Assembly (NCBI RefSeq): GCF_927798175.1
Contig: NZ_CAKMMP010000009.1
Location: 208,403-272,402 of the forward strand
DNA length: 64,000 bases
Source of the DNA: Paenibacillus sp. JJ-223
Lineage (GTDB): Bacteria; Bacillota; Bacilli; Paenibacillales; Paenibacillaceae
Reading direction: 5' to 3'
The number at the start of each line of letters is the position of its first letter. Within the stretch, counting starts at the first letter, position 1. The position numbers were made by a program, and so were the translations under genes. Of the stretch, positions 16,342 through 27,127 are shown piece by piece. The notes under the pieces are model-generated. The model was given only the letters and a program-made list of their open reading frames with translations, searched no databases and had not been told where the DNA came from.

Positions 16342-17382
16342 ATGCTTTATTCCAATTCCGTGCAATCTCTTTTTGAGCCTATTACTTTAGGAAATCTGGT
16401 CCTGCCCAATCGCACCGTCATGGCGCCGATGACCCGCGGCATGTCGCCGAACGGGGTTCCCGGCCCGGACGTTGCCGGCTATTACCGCCGCAGAGCCGAG
16501 AATGGCGTCGGTCTGATCGTGACGGAAGGCACGGTGGTGGATCATGCAGATGCATCCGACCAGCAAAACGTTCCCCATTTCTATGGAGAAGAGGCTCTCA
16601 AAGGCTGGGCCCACGTGGTGTCCGAAGTGCATGCGGCTGGCGGCAAAATCATGCCGCAGATTTGGCACATGGGCGTAAAAGGCCAAGTCAATGATTATTC
16701 CGAATCGGACATTGCGGGCATCGTGTCGGCATTTGCCCAAGCTGCTGCCGAGGCCAAACGCATCGGTTTTGACGGCATTGAAATCCACGGCGCGCATGGG
16801 TACCTGATCGACCAGTTTTTCTGGGAGAAAACGAATCAGCGCACAGACCGTTACGGCGGAAGCATGCTTGCGCGCACTCGTTTTGCGGAAGAAGTGGTTC
16901 GTGCATGCCGGAAGGCGGTAGGTCCGGATTTCCCGATCATCCTGCGCATTTCGCAATGGAAGAGCTCGGATTATACAGCCAAACTGGCAAAAACGCCGGA
17001 GGAGCTGGAGCATTTCTTGGCACCGCTGCTTGAAGCGGGCGTAGACCTTTTCCACTGCTCGACTCGGCGCTTCTGGGAGCCTGAATTCGAAGGTTCTGAT
17101 TTGAATTTTGCCGGTTGGGTGAAAAAAATAACGGGCAAGCCAACCATCACTGTCGGTTCTGTAGGCCTCGACGACGACTTCATGGCACTGTTCACCCGTG
17201 GAGAGGGTGCAGGCAACGCAGGCATCGAAGGTTTGGCGCAGAAGCTCGCCAACGGAGAGTTCGATTTGGTAGCAATCGGCAGAGCGCTTCTGGTCGACCC
17301 GGCTTGGGTCAGCAAAATCCGGGACGGCCGCACGGAGGAATGGATTCCATTCACCCCCGAAGCACTGCAAACTTTATCTTAA
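16342..17382 (+). CDS. NADH:flavin oxidoreductase/old yellow enzyme family protein
   Basis: A second FMN TIM-barrel ene-reductase of 346 residues, of the classical OYE/morphinone reductase-like branch rather than the YqjM branch. It has LPNRTVMAPMTRGMSPNGVPG near the N-terminus, the catalytic His pair in HGAHGYLIDQF, then WEKTNQRTDRYGGS and the phosphate-binding AIGRALLVDPAW. AGGAGGG is placed just upstream of the ATG. It is probably cotranscribed with the preceding gene; a stem-loop follows its stop. The natural substrate cannot be told from sequence. Confidence 0.9.
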   Translation: MLYSNSVQSLFEPITLGNLVLPNRTVMAPMTRGMSPNGVPGPDVAGYYRRRAENGVGLIVTEGTVVDHADASDQQNVPHFYGEEALKGWAHVVSEVHAAGGKIMPQIWHMGVKGQVNDYSESDIAGIVSAFAQAAAEAKRIGFDGIEIHGAHGYLIDQFFWEKTNQRTDRYGGSMLARTRFAEEVVRACRKAVGPDFPIILRISQWKSSDYTAKLAKTPEELEHFLAPLLEAGVDLFHCSTRRFWEPEFEGSDLNFAGWVKKITGKPTITVGSVGLDDDFMALFTRGEGAGNAGIEGLAQKLANGEFDLVAIGRALLVDPAWVSKIRDGRTEEWIPFTPEALQTLS

Positions 17383-17398
17383 TCCATATCAGGCAGGG

Positions 17399-17426
17399 AC
17401 GAAAGCTGGCCAACGCCAGCTTTCGT
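17399..17426 (+). terminator. Stem-loop after the old yellow enzyme operon
   Basis: A perfect 12-bp stem, ACGAAAGCTGGC / GCCAGCTTTCGT, with loop CAAC. The T-tract is weak. Confidence 0.65.
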
Positions 17427-17523
17427 TGTATCCCCGGGATCACGCGCGGCAGGCATGGAGCAGGGATTATTCATCGTCGACGCCGGCAGCTGGAAGCGGA
17501 AGCAAGGCTTCGTAAAAAAGGGG

Positions 17524-17551
17524 TTGCAAACGCTTATACTTATGGTATACT
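17524..17551 (+). promoter_or_regulatory. Promoter with overlapping cre-like site for the antiterminator gene
   Basis: TTGCAA (17524-17529) and TATACT (17546-17551) are 16 bp apart. TTGCAAACGCTTATA (17524-17538) matches the cre consensus at all but one position and covers the -35 box, consistent with CcpA repression. Confidence 0.6.
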
Positions 17552-17565
17552 GAGTTTACATAACA

Positions 17566-17650
17566 GGATTGTGACCGGTAAGGCGGGCAATGCCTAAATT
17601 GATTAGAGTACCATCAGCGCATGGTATTGTAATTAATTTAGGCATTTTTT
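17566..17650 (+). promoter_or_regulatory. LicT-type RAT antiterminator / terminator switch 1
   Basis: GGATTGTGACCGG followed by AAGGCGGGCAATGCC (17566-17595) resembles the RAT sequence bound by LicT/BglG proteins. It overlaps the 5' arm of a terminator in which TGCCTAAATT (17591-17600) pairs with AATTTAGGCA (17635-17644), extended by TACCAT/ATGGTA and followed by six T. Bound antiterminator would prevent terminator formation. It lies in the leader of the antiterminator gene itself, so that gene is autoregulated. Confidence 0.85.
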
Positions 17651-17684
17651 GTTGATACTGTTCCTGTGGGGAGGTGTAACCGAG

Positions 17685-18542
17685 ATGATGTTTGTTGAGA
17701 AAGTGCTAAATAACAATGTATTGTTAACCAAAAACCATAAAGGCAAAGAAGTCATCGTTATGGGAAGAGGCATTTCTTTTAACAAGGCTGCCGGAGACCG
17801 GGTTGAGGATGAAAAAATCGATAAAATTTTTGTGCTGAACGAAAATGAATTCACAGCCAAGTTGATGGAGCTCTTGAATGACATTCCCGTTACTCATCTG
17901 GAAGTGGTCAATGAGATCGTTACCCGTGCCAATGAAGTGTTAGGCACCACGCTGAGCGACAATATTTATTTGACCCTGACCGACCACATCCATTTTGCGA
18001 TCCAGCGACACGAGAATGGCGTGCAGCTGAAAAATGCGATGCTGTTCGAAATCAAAAGCTTTTACAAGAAAGAATTCGAGATTGGCCTGGAGTCGCTCCA
18101 ATACATCGAGAACTCCCTGGGGGTGAAGCTTGGCGAGGATGAAGCAGGATTTATCGCACTACATATCGTGAATGCGCGCATGGACAGCAGTGAAATGAAG
18201 CTGACGATGAAAATGACCGAAATGGTTCATTCCATTCTGAACATCGTGACCTATCATTACAACACGATCATGGATGAGTCTTCCGTAAATTATTCCAGAT
18301 TTTTAAGACACTTGCAGTATTTCTCGATGCGTGTTCTTCGAAATGAAGTACAGCAGACAGGCGAAGACTTTTTGTATAACCAAGTGAAGAAGACGTATGC
18401 CAATGCCTTTGAATGCACGCGCAAAATCAATGACTTTCTGGAAAAAACGTATCAGCAATCATTAAGCAAGGATGAATACGTATATTTGACCATTCATATT
18501 CATCGGGTCACGGAACGCAATCATCTGGAAACAACCGAATAA
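17685..18542 (+). CDS. licT: BglG/LicT family transcriptional antiterminator
   Basis: A protein of 285 residues. The RNA-binding CAT domain (1-55; MMFVEKVLNNNVLLTKNHKGKE, VMGRGISFNKAAGDRV) is followed by PRD1 (about 65-165, His in DHIHFAIQRH) and PRD2 (about 170-280, His in TIHIHRVTER). PRD histidines are phosphorylated by PTS enzymes to set activity. GGGGAGG lies about 10 bp upstream of ATG 17685; the next codon is also ATG. The adjacent beta-glucoside PTS gene has a matching RAT element, so this protein is expected to activate both. The orthology to LicT (rather than SacT/SacY/GlcT) rests on the RAT type and the PTS partner. Confidence 0.88.
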   Translation: MMFVEKVLNNNVLLTKNHKGKEVIVMGRGISFNKAAGDRVEDEKIDKIFVLNENEFTAKLMELLNDIPVTHLEVVNEIVTRANEVLGTTLSDNIYLTLTDHIHFAIQRHENGVQLKNAMLFEIKSFYKKEFEIGLESLQYIENSLGVKLGEDEAGFIALHIVNARMDSSEMKLTMKMTEMVHSILNIVTYHYNTIMDESSVNYSRFLRHLQYFSMRVLRNEVQQTGEDFLYNQVKKTYANAFECTRKINDFLEKTYQQSLSKDEYVYLTIHIHRVTERNHLETTE

Positions 18543-18558
18543 CAAACCATCCGGCTGA

Positions 18559-20617
<2,059 letters not shown>

Positions 20618-20636
20618 TAGAATAACTTATGTCACG

Positions 20637-20669
20637 AAGCCTTCGATCGATACGATCGAAGGCTTTTTT
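20637..20669 (+). terminator. Terminator of the PTS gene
   Basis: A 13-bp stem, AAGCCTTCGATCG / CGATCGAAGGCTT, with loop ATA and a T-run. Confidence 0.92.
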
Positions 20670-20825
20670 GCATGCACATTGCAGCCACTCGTGTACGAAC
20701 AATATGACAATAATGTAAGCCAGGCGTAAGGTTAACACATAGGAGATCAAGGGGCTATGCGGTAAACTCATTTATATTGAAGAGAGCGACTCAAGAGTTC
20801 GTCAAAGAAAGAGGAGAATTGCAGG

Positions 20826-21761
20826 ATGACAATGAACCGACGCAGGGTACTATGGATCACCACCATCGTCTACACCCTGATTACGTTGTATTTTTTGTTT
20901 TTGGCTTTTGGCAGGCTGGACGCCGCAAAACACATCGTGGATAATCCGTTTCAATGGATTCCCGATTCTTTTTTCAAATTTCCAACATTATCGTTCCATT
21001 CAGGCATTACGTTAATGGACCTGGTTACCTTGTGGAATTATGCGGCATTCATTCCGTTCGGCATTCTTATCCCCATGCTGTACAACATTCGGTTCATCCG
21101 GTTTATGTTATGGTTTGTGCTCATCATTTTCGGAATCGAATTTTTGCAGAAATTGACGATGCTTGGCAGCGGGGATATCAACGATGTTCTTCAAAATTCC
21201 ATCGGAGCATGCATCGGTTATGCCGCCTATCGTGCGGGAGAAAGGGGAGAGCAAGGAAGGAAACGTTGGCTGATTGCAGGTATGGCGTGTATCGTGTTAT
21301 TCCTGATGACGTGGGGAACGGGAAACGTGATCAACCAACTGGCCACCAAAGTCGAAGGCCCCTTCGTGGCCATGAAGCTGGAAACGCAGCGTGGAGCAGG
21401 AACGGATGCTCAAGGTGCTGCGCTGGGGAGGTTTAGTATTAAAAAGGAACAAATTATACCTGAACACAACATGTATGATAGCCAAGGAGGCCAACAAACC
21501 TATACGTTTACGTTGAAAGACGATGAACTTGTGTTGACCGGAAATTACGGCATCCCCGATCACGCGCCGCCTGAAGGGAAAATATCCATTATTGTCGATG
21601 GGAAAGAGGTATTAGTAATAGAAGCGAATGATTATCAAGGGAGTGCAGAACAATTCGAAGTCTATATTGAACATGCTCGGCAGATGACCATCAAGATTGA
21701 AGGAAGCGAGCGATTGTGGGATATCGGATATCGGCCGCTGCAGTATAGATGGGAAAGGTAG
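20826..21761 (+). CDS. VanZ-like membrane protein with extracytoplasmic C-terminal domain
   Basis: A protein of 311 residues with five or so membrane helices in the first 175 residues. The VanZ-type signature is NYAAFIPFGILIPML and IFGIEFLQKLTMLGSGDINDVLQNSIGACIGYAAY. A hydrophilic C-terminal domain of about 130 residues follows (beta-rich, GKISIIVDGKEVLVIEAN) and is likely outside the membrane. VanZ-like proteins influence glycopeptide susceptibility in some cases, but the function here is unknown. GGAGAATTGCAGG precedes the ATG. A remnant of a HAD gene lies just downstream. Confidence 0.85.
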   Translation: MTMNRRRVLWITTIVYTLITLYFLFLAFGRLDAAKHIVDNPFQWIPDSFFKFPTLSFHSGITLMDLVTLWNYAAFIPFGILIPMLYNIRFIRFMLWFVLIIFGIEFLQKLTMLGSGDINDVLQNSIGACIGYAAYRAGERGEQGRKRWLIAGMACIVLFLMTWGTGNVINQLATKVEGPFVAMKLETQRGAGTDAQGAALGRFSIKKEQIIPEHNMYDSQGGQQTYTFTLKDDELVLTGNYGIPDHAPPEGKISIIVDGKEVLVIEANDYQGSAEQFEVYIEHARQMTIKIEGSERLWDIGYRPLQYRWER

Positions 21762-21833
21762 ATTGGGCGGCCCCCTCGCCAGGGATCGCTTTACACCTTA
21801 AAGTAGGAGGGATATAGTAAAACCGACTGTTGA

Positions 21834-22187
21834 GCGGCCATCGATGAGTATTTTTCCAAGGTCTATACGCATGAGGATGCCAAAGAGATCAAGCCGAATC
21901 CGGAAATCTATCTCACGATGATGAAAGAACTGGAGGCATCCCCGGAGGAATGCCTTATTTTTGAAGATTCCCTTATCGGAGTGGAGGCTGCCAACAACGC
22001 CGGCATCGAGGTCGTAGCGATCGTTGACCGGTATTCGGATCACGACAGAGAACGGATCAACTCATGTTCGGACGTTCAGTTTCACGACTATGAGGAAGTG
22101 CTCAGCTTCATCGAAGCCGACAACAATTCCAGCCCTCTTTCCAATTCCTCCAACGTCAATGTCGAAGATAGCGCTACTCTCAAGTAG
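21834..22187 (+). pseudogene. Truncated HAD-superfamily phosphatase (beta-phosphoglucomutase-like), 5' part missing
   Basis: The frame begins directly after an in-frame TGA with AAIDEYFSKVYTHEDAKEIKPNPEIYL and continues through CLIFEDSLIGVEAANNAGIEVVAI, the HAD motif III lysine region and motif IV. The N-terminal half with the nucleophile DxDG motif is missing, and no ribosome binding site or start fits. The 3' end runs about 100 bp into the convergent MocR gene. The best explanation is a deletion that removed the first half and the promoter. Confidence 0.75.
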
Positions 22188-23494
22188 TTCTCTCCCGTAT
22201 TGGTTCCGCTCAGAAAGCGGTCGGAATGGAATACGCGAATGCCCTTTTCCAGGAAATACGACTCGGTACGTCTTCCTCCGGCAAGACCGGGAGCGGGCAG
22301 CCAGCGGTAGAAGCTGAGCGGATGGCCCTGACTGAAAGCTTGGGGAAAATACGTATCAAACAACTGGTTGGCCTGCCGGGCCAGCCTTTTTTTGTGCTGA
22401 ACGATGGCGCTCGCTTTCCCCGACAGAATCAGCTCGGTAATAATTTCGGCGTCCAGTGAGGACGTTTTGACGTTGACGTTGAAAATCGCTTTCATGATAC
22501 GGTCCTTGTACATCTCGTGAAACACAAGATAGGCGACGCGCAGCCCCGAACAGATGGATTTGGTCGTACTGCATACATAGATCGTCCGTTCCGGAAGAAG
22601 CTGATACATCGGCTGACCGTAGTGTTCAATCACACCTGCAGACAGAAAAGCATGGATGTCATCTTCGATCAGGATCAATTGATGTTTGCGGATGACGCGG
22701 GCCAGTTCCTTTTTGCGTTCCTCCGGCATCATGATGGTCGTTGGGTTTGCACAAGAGGGCATCAGAAAAACGCCATGCACGTCGGCCTGACGGCAGTGCT
22801 CGTCCAGTGCTTCCGGTCGCATGCCGTGCAGGTCGCCCGGAATGGGGACAAGCCTGATGCGAAGCATGTTGGAAAATTCGATGAAATTCGAAAAGGTATA
22901 CTGGTCCACGGCAATGCGATTCCCGGGTTCAAATAGAGCCAGCAGCGTGATGGCGAGCGCGTTTTGTGCGCCTGAAACGATGGCAACCTGCTCCGGATCG
23001 GCATGGATGCCCAGCGTGCTCATCCAATTCAGTGCAGCAAGCTTTTGATGGGGGATACCCGCAGGATCATTGTAATTCAACAGCTGCTCGAGATAGGTTT
23101 TTTGCATCACGTTTTTGGCAGCTTCGGCAACGAGGTCGTTGGTCTGCTCAAAGGATGCCACCAAACCCAATTCGATATAGGTGTTCATCCCCGGTTCCTT
23201 CGCGATGGCAATCGAGCGTGCTGCGTTGGCCGACACAAACGTGCCGCTGCCCGTTACGCCATAGATCAAACCTTTAAGCTCGCATTGTTTGTAAGCACGT
23301 GTAATCGTGGTGAAATTAACGTCCAGAAAATCGGCCAACTCACGCTGAGGTGGGAGCTTGGTTCCTGGCGCAAGCAATCCATGCGTGATGTCATGCTCCA
23401 GCATTTTGGCGAGCGACTGGTACAGCGGGCGTGACAATTTGTTTTTGTCCGGCTTCCATGACATGGGATATTCGTCGAACGAATTGAATGGCAT
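22088..23494 (-). CDS. MocR-type GntR regulator with aminotransferase-like domain
   Basis: A protein of 468 residues. The N-terminal GntR winged helix (about 20-90; LPPQRELADFLDVNFTTITRAYKQCELKGLIYGVTGSGTFV) is joined to a fold-type I PLP domain (about 120-460) with the PLP lysine in VCSTTKSICSGLRVAY. MocR proteins use PLP or its adducts as effector. GAGGTGAG precedes the ATG. It is divergent from azlCD across a short region holding a perfect inverted repeat, so it probably controls that exporter pair and itself. Confidence 0.92.
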   Translation of the reverse strand: MPFNSFDEYPMSWKPDKNKLSRPLYQSLAKMLEHDITHGLLAPGTKLPPQRELADFLDVNFTTITRAYKQCELKGLIYGVTGSGTFVSANAARSIAIAKEPGMNTYIELGLVASFEQTNDLVAEAAKNVMQKTYLEQLLNYNDPAGIPHQKLAALNWMSTLGIHADPEQVAIVSGAQNALAITLLALFEPGNRIAVDQYTFSNFIEFSNMLRIRLVPIPGDLHGMRPEALDEHCRQADVHGVFLMPSCANPTTIMMPEERKKELARVIRKHQLILIEDDIHAFLSAGVIEHYGQPMYQLLPERTIYVCSTTKSICSGLRVAYLVFHEMYKDRIMKAIFNVNVKTSSLDAEIITELILSGKASAIVQHKKRLARQANQLFDTYFPQAFSQGHPLSFYRWLPAPGLAGGRRTESYFLEKGIRVFHSDRFLSGTNTGENYLRVALSSTLTLEELERGLELLSASMKLSTSS

Positions 23495-23518
23495 ACACTC
23501 ACCTCACAACATTGTAAT

Positions 23519-23546
23519 CCATACAATTATAACATTGATTGTATGG
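23519..23546 (+). promoter_or_regulatory. Perfect inverted repeat between the MocR gene and azlC
   Basis: CCATACAAT (23519-23527) and ATTGTATGG (23538-23546) are perfect 9-bp arms with a 10-bp centre, giving two half-sites about 19 bp apart. It is the only strong dyad in the divergent promoter region and the likely MocR operator. Confidence 0.65.
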
Positions 23547-23602
23547 AAATGTGTTGCTACACTAACGTAGAACCGTATTATAGCAAGGAGATGCAGCAAA
23601 CG

Positions 23603-24322
23603 ATGACAGACAGAATGAAGCTTCAAACGGCTTTTCGGGCCGCCTTTCCGACCACGCTTCCGATTTTGGCCGGATTTTTATTTTTGGGGATTGCGTACGG
23701 CATTTTGATGAATGCCTCGGGTTTTGGAGCGAGTTATGCCATCCTGATGGCGCTGCTCGTTTTTGCCGGATCGATGGAGTTTGTGGCGGTAAACCTGCTG
23801 CTTGGCGCATTAAACCCGATCGGTGCGCTAATGATGACCTTAATGGTGAATGCGCGGCATTTATTTTACGGCATTTCAATGCTGGATAAGTATAGAGGAA
23901 CCGGCTGGAAGAAGCCGTACCTGATCTTCGGATTATGCGATGAATCGTTTTCCATCAATTATACGGCCGACATTCCCGAAGAAGTGGATCGGGGATGGTA
24001 CATGTTTTTCGTCACCTTGCTCAACCATAGCTATTGGGTCATTGGCGCTGCCATCGGAGGCTTCTTCGGATCACTCGTCAGCTTCAATCTGGAAGGGCTG
24101 GAATTCGTCATGACAGCGTTGTTCGTCGTCATTTTCATGGAGCAATGGAGCAAGGAACGGTCGCATCACAGCGCCTTGCTTGGCTTGGGCATTTCGATCC
24201 TGTGCCTCATCATCTTCAAAGGCGGCAGCTTTATCATTCCCTCCATGGCCGGACTGCTGATCGTGCTTACGCTGATCAGACCCAAACTGGATCAGAGAGC
24301 GGGGGAAACGACATGTCCATGA
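23603..24322 (+). CDS. azlC: AzlC family branched-chain amino acid exporter subunit
   Basis: A membrane protein of 239 residues. The family start is [32 protein letters not shown], followed by [28 protein letters not shown] and [10 protein letters not shown], all typical of AzlC. With AzlD it forms a branched-chain amino acid (or related) efflux pair. ATG 23603 is chosen with AAGGAGA upstream. It overlaps azlD by 10 bp and is divergent from a MocR regulator. Confidence 0.92.
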   Translation: MTDRMKLQTAFRAAFPTTLPILAGFLFLGIAYGILMNASGFGASYAILMALLVFAGSMEFVAVNLLLGALNPIGALMMTLMVNARHLFYGISMLDKYRGTGWKKPYLIFGLCDESFSINYTADIPEEVDRGWYMFFVTLLNHSYWVIGAAIGGFFGSLVSFNLEGLEFVMTALFVVIFMEQWSKERSHHSALLGLGISILCLIIFKGGSFIIPSMAGLLIVLTLIRPKLDQRAGETTCP

Positions 24323-24645
24323 CGGTAACCGAACAACTCATTACGATCGGCATGGTTGTGCTTGGCACGATGATGACGCGCTTTCTTCCATTTCTGTTGT
24401 TCCCGCCTGGTCGTACTACGCCTAAGTACGTGCAATATTTAGGGAGGGTTCTGCCGGCAGCGGCGATCGGCATGCTGGTGATCTATAGCGTCAAAGACAT
24501 TCATCTGTTGTCCGGGAACCACGGCGTGCCTGAACTGGTGTCGATCCTGGCTGTTGTGCTGCTTCATTATTGGAAGAAAAACATGTTATTGTCCATTGCT
24601 GGCGGAACGCTGCTTTACATGGCCTTGGTGCAGTTCGTCTTTTAG
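24313..24645 (+). CDS. azlD: AzlD family small membrane subunit
   Basis: A protein of 110 residues with four hydrophobic segments and the AzlD signature [43 protein letters not shown]. It starts inside the end of azlC, so translation is coupled. The GGGGGAAACG region of the azlC 3' end serves as the Shine-Dalgarno. It is the obligate partner of AzlC. Confidence 0.92.
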   Translation: MSMTVTEQLITIGMVVLGTMMTRFLPFLLFPPGRTTPKYVQYLGRVLPAAAIGMLVIYSVKDIHLLSGNHGVPELVSILAVVLLHYWKKNMLLSIAGGTLLYMALVQFVF

Positions 24646-24792
24646 CACCACGTTGGTGTGCGGCTGATGGATCTGGCCTATTTTAAACATCTCTCGGACG
24701 GAAGGCAAGCCTACCTTTGCTAACCGGTTGGGGGATTTTTTTGTGCCAGCATCAAGTGATTTGAAGGAGTGTTATGAATATGAACCCATATT

Positions 24793-24821
24793 TTGAAGAT
24801 GACGGAAACTTCATGCATAAT
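24793..24821 (+). promoter_or_regulatory. Candidate promoter for the AraC-type regulator
   Basis: TTGAAG and CATAAT are exactly 17 bp apart, ending 50 bp upstream of the regulator start. Confidence 0.45.
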
Positions 24822-24870
24822 ATGGATAGGAAAAGGATTCTTAATCGGGAACTGAGAAAGGGTGGATCAG

Positions 24871-25749
24871 ATGGGAGCACCTACATTTCTGGAAACAGGT
24901 CACATGAAGGAAGGCTTTCCGATTCGGGTCATTCATACCGGTCCGCAGTTTAATTTTGCCGCACATTGGCATGAAGAAGTAGAGATGGTCGTTGTCAGGG
25001 GAACGCGGGCGCGAATTGGCCTCAACAGCCGGGTCGTAGAGTTGGGGCAGGGCGACATCATGGTGATCAAACCGGGGGACGTGCACTGTTTTCTGCCCGG
25101 TACCGAGCATCTGACGATCATTCTTTTCCGCTTGGAGCTGTTCACAGAGAGCTTGGTCGTCGACAAAGCCACCCAGCCGCTGCGGGAGTTATTCGGCAAA
25201 TCGACGCATTTACCCGCGATGACGCTCAAAGAAATCGACATCAACCGCTATCTTGACGTCATTTCCAATGAAAACAGAAACGAGCAGATCGGTTATCAGT
25301 GGGTGATGATTGCCAGGTTTTACGATCTTGTCGTTCATCTGCTGCGCACGCAAAAGCCTGCCGCGGAGGAATGCAGTGGCGAATGGCCGTGTACCTTATC
25401 CAAAAAGTTCGAATTCGTCGAGTCGGTCTGCGAATACCTTGAAGCGCACTACGAAGAACCGATCAAGCTGGATCAGGTCGCGGAGCATATCAAATTCAGC
25501 AAATTTTACGTGTGCAAGCTGTTCAAGGAGATCAAAGGAATTACGCTCATGGAGTATTTGAATCACTTCAGGATCGTGAAGTCAGAGTGGGCGCTGCTGT
25601 TCAGCCAAGCGACCATTTTGGATATCGCGATCCATCATGGATTCAATAACCTGACTTCCTACAATCGGCTGTTCAAAAAATATAATGACTGCACGCCTTC
25701 CGAATTTCGGAAGCGGCATCGCACAAAGATCACAACATATGAAGGTTGA
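24871..25749 (+). CDS. AraC family regulator with N-terminal cupin
   Basis: A protein of 292 residues. The N-terminal cupin-like sensor (about 10-110; FNFAAHWHEEVEMVVVRGTRARIGLNSRVVELGQGDIMVIKPGDVHCF) is followed by a C-terminal double HTH (about 185-290; VAEHIKFSKFYVCKLFKEIKGITLMEYLNHFRI and GFNNLTSYNRLFKKYNDCTPSEFRKR). ATG 24871 is taken with AAAGGGTGG upstream; GTG 24862 is an alternative. It directly precedes a sugar ABC importer on the same strand and probably regulates it in response to the transported sugar. Confidence 0.88.
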   Translation: MGAPTFLETGHMKEGFPIRVIHTGPQFNFAAHWHEEVEMVVVRGTRARIGLNSRVVELGQGDIMVIKPGDVHCFLPGTEHLTIILFRLELFTESLVVDKATQPLRELFGKSTHLPAMTLKEIDINRYLDVISNENRNEQIGYQWVMIARFYDLVVHLLRTQKPAAEECSGEWPCTLSKKFEFVESVCEYLEAHYEEPIKLDQVAEHIKFSKFYVCKLFKEIKGITLMEYLNHFRIVKSEWALLFSQATILDIAIHHGFNNLTSYNRLFKKYNDCTPSEFRKRHRTKITTYEG

Positions 25750-25802
25750 TGAACAATATTTGTGGAGAAAGCCCTCCTCCGAAATCACTATACTCAAGTA
25801 AA

Positions 25803-25817
25803 TTGAAAGCGTTTACT
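25803..25817 (+). promoter_or_regulatory. cre site upstream of the second sugar importer
   Basis: TTGAAAGCGTTTACT matches WTGNAANCGNWNNCW at all defined positions and lies 22 bp upstream of the binding-protein start, so CcpA binding would block early transcription. Confidence 0.78.
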
Positions 25818-25838
25818 TTTCTCTGGAGGAGGGCCCTC

Positions 25839-27116
25839 ATGAAGAGCTTTAAACGATATGCCGTTTCAATGATCGCATTATTAAGCGCAACGCTAATGTT
25901 GTCCGGCTGTCAAACCGGCATGGGAAACGCGTCCAAACAGCAGGAAATTACCGTCTGGAGCTTTACGGATGAAGCGGGTTATGCCGTCGAGAAATTCGAG
26001 GAAACGTATCCGGACATCAAAGTGAATTTCGTCAACATTCCAGGGAACTTTTATATGACCAAATTGAAGTCGGCTTTGCAGACCACGTCCAAGGCTCCCG
26101 ACGTGTTCATGATCGAAAACGGCGGCATTCGGGAACTGATCGATGTTCCGTATCTCGAAAATCTGTCGGCCCCGCCGTATAACGCCGATGATTTGCTGCA
26201 AGAGCAGTATGCTTTTGTGCAGGCCAATGAAAAGGATAGCGAGGGCAGCGTCAAAGCGATTGGATACCAGGGTACGCCGGGTGGCATTTATTATCGGAGG
26301 GATCTGGCCAAAACGTATTTGGGGACGGACGACCCGGTGAAAGTCGGTGCGCAGATCGATACCTGGGACAAAATTTTCGAGATCGGGGAGCGGGTGCAGC
26401 GGGAGAGCGGCAATCAGGTTCATGCCCTGGCCAACTGGAATGCGATTTCCAACTCGTATGACGGCATTCCTTGGGTAGAGGACGGAAAGCTTGTGATCAA
26501 CCCCGTCTACATGCAGATTCTGGACCTTGTCCGCGAAGCGCGCCAGCGTCATGTGCTGGCAGAGTTCGAAGAAGGCAGTGCCGGTTATGCCGCATCCATG
26601 CAAAAGGGGCAGGTCATGTTCTATCCCGGGGCAACTTGGGCGCTCCAGTACACGTTCAAAGCGAATGCGCCGGACACCTCCGGTTTGTGGGGACTGGCGG
26701 CAGGCCCGACCGATTTCAGTGCCGGCGGGACGTATATTGCGATGTACAGCAAAAGCGACAAAAAGGATCTCGCCTGGAAATTCATCGAGTTTTATAACTT
26801 TAACCATGATTTCTTGAAAGAGCTGGCGACCGAGCAGGATTATTTTACGAGCAATATGGTCGTGAACGACGAGCTTGCGCAAACGGCCACATCAGACTAT
26901 CTCGGCGGACAGAAGCATTTCGAATTTTTTTCCGAGGCGGCCAAACGCGTTCCCGTGTATGAGAGAACCCGTTATGACACCACGATCAACAACGACATTT
27001 TCAAAAACGTGCTCCAGCTGTATCTCAACAACGACATTAACACCAAAGAGGAAGCCGTGGAGAGGATCAAGCGCGATGTTCGGTTAAGGTTCCCGGAACT
27101 ATATGTACCGCACTAA
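25839..27116 (+). CDS. Extracellular sugar-binding lipoprotein (family 1) of an ABC importer
   Basis: A lipoprotein of 425 residues with signal MKSFKRYAVSMIALLSATLMLSGC, in which LSGC is the lipobox. The mature part is a family-1 solute-binding fold (ITVWSFTDEAGYAVEKFEETYPDIKVNFV, APDVFMIENGGIRELID, GQVMFYPGATWALQYTF). GGAGGAGGG lies just upstream of the ATG. Two permease genes follow after a 271-bp gap that holds a repeat element. No ATPase is encoded, as usual for importers using a shared MsmX-type ATPase. A cre site covers the promoter-proximal region. Confidence 0.9.
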   Translation: MKSFKRYAVSMIALLSATLMLSGCQTGMGNASKQQEITVWSFTDEAGYAVEKFEETYPDIKVNFVNIPGNFYMTKLKSALQTTSKAPDVFMIENGGIRELIDVPYLENLSAPPYNADDLLQEQYAFVQANEKDSEGSVKAIGYQGTPGGIYYRRDLAKTYLGTDDPVKVGAQIDTWDKIFEIGERVQRESGNQVHALANWNAISNSYDGIPWVEDGKLVINPVYMQILDLVREARQRHVLAEFEEGSAGYAASMQKGQVMFYPGATWALQYTFKANAPDTSGLWGLAAGPTDFSAGGTYIAMYSKSDKKDLAWKFIEFYNFNHDFLKELATEQDYFTSNMVVNDELAQTATSDYLGGQKHFEFFSEAAKRVPVYERTRYDTTINNDIFKNVLQLYLNNDINTKEEAVERIKRDVRLRFPELYVPH

Positions 27117-27127
27117 TCAACCACACA

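Noticed and set aside
16387..17370. A long minus-strand frame opposite the second old yellow enzyme
   Set aside because: No ribosome binding site or domain; antisense shadow.
24646..24760. The region after azlD with AACCGGTT and GGGGGATTTTTTT as a riboswitch or terminator
   Set aside because: No convincing stem can be formed ahead of the T-run and no riboswitch core was recognised.
25772..25834. CCCTCCTCC upstream pairing with the GGAGGAGGG Shine-Dalgarno of the lipoprotein gene as a translational switch
   Set aside because: A likely -10 element (TATACT at 25789) would put the first arm outside the transcript, so pairing in the mRNA is doubtful.
25893..26882. A 329-codon minus-strand frame opposite the sugar-binding lipoprotein
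   Set aside because: Antisense shadow, no family resemblance.
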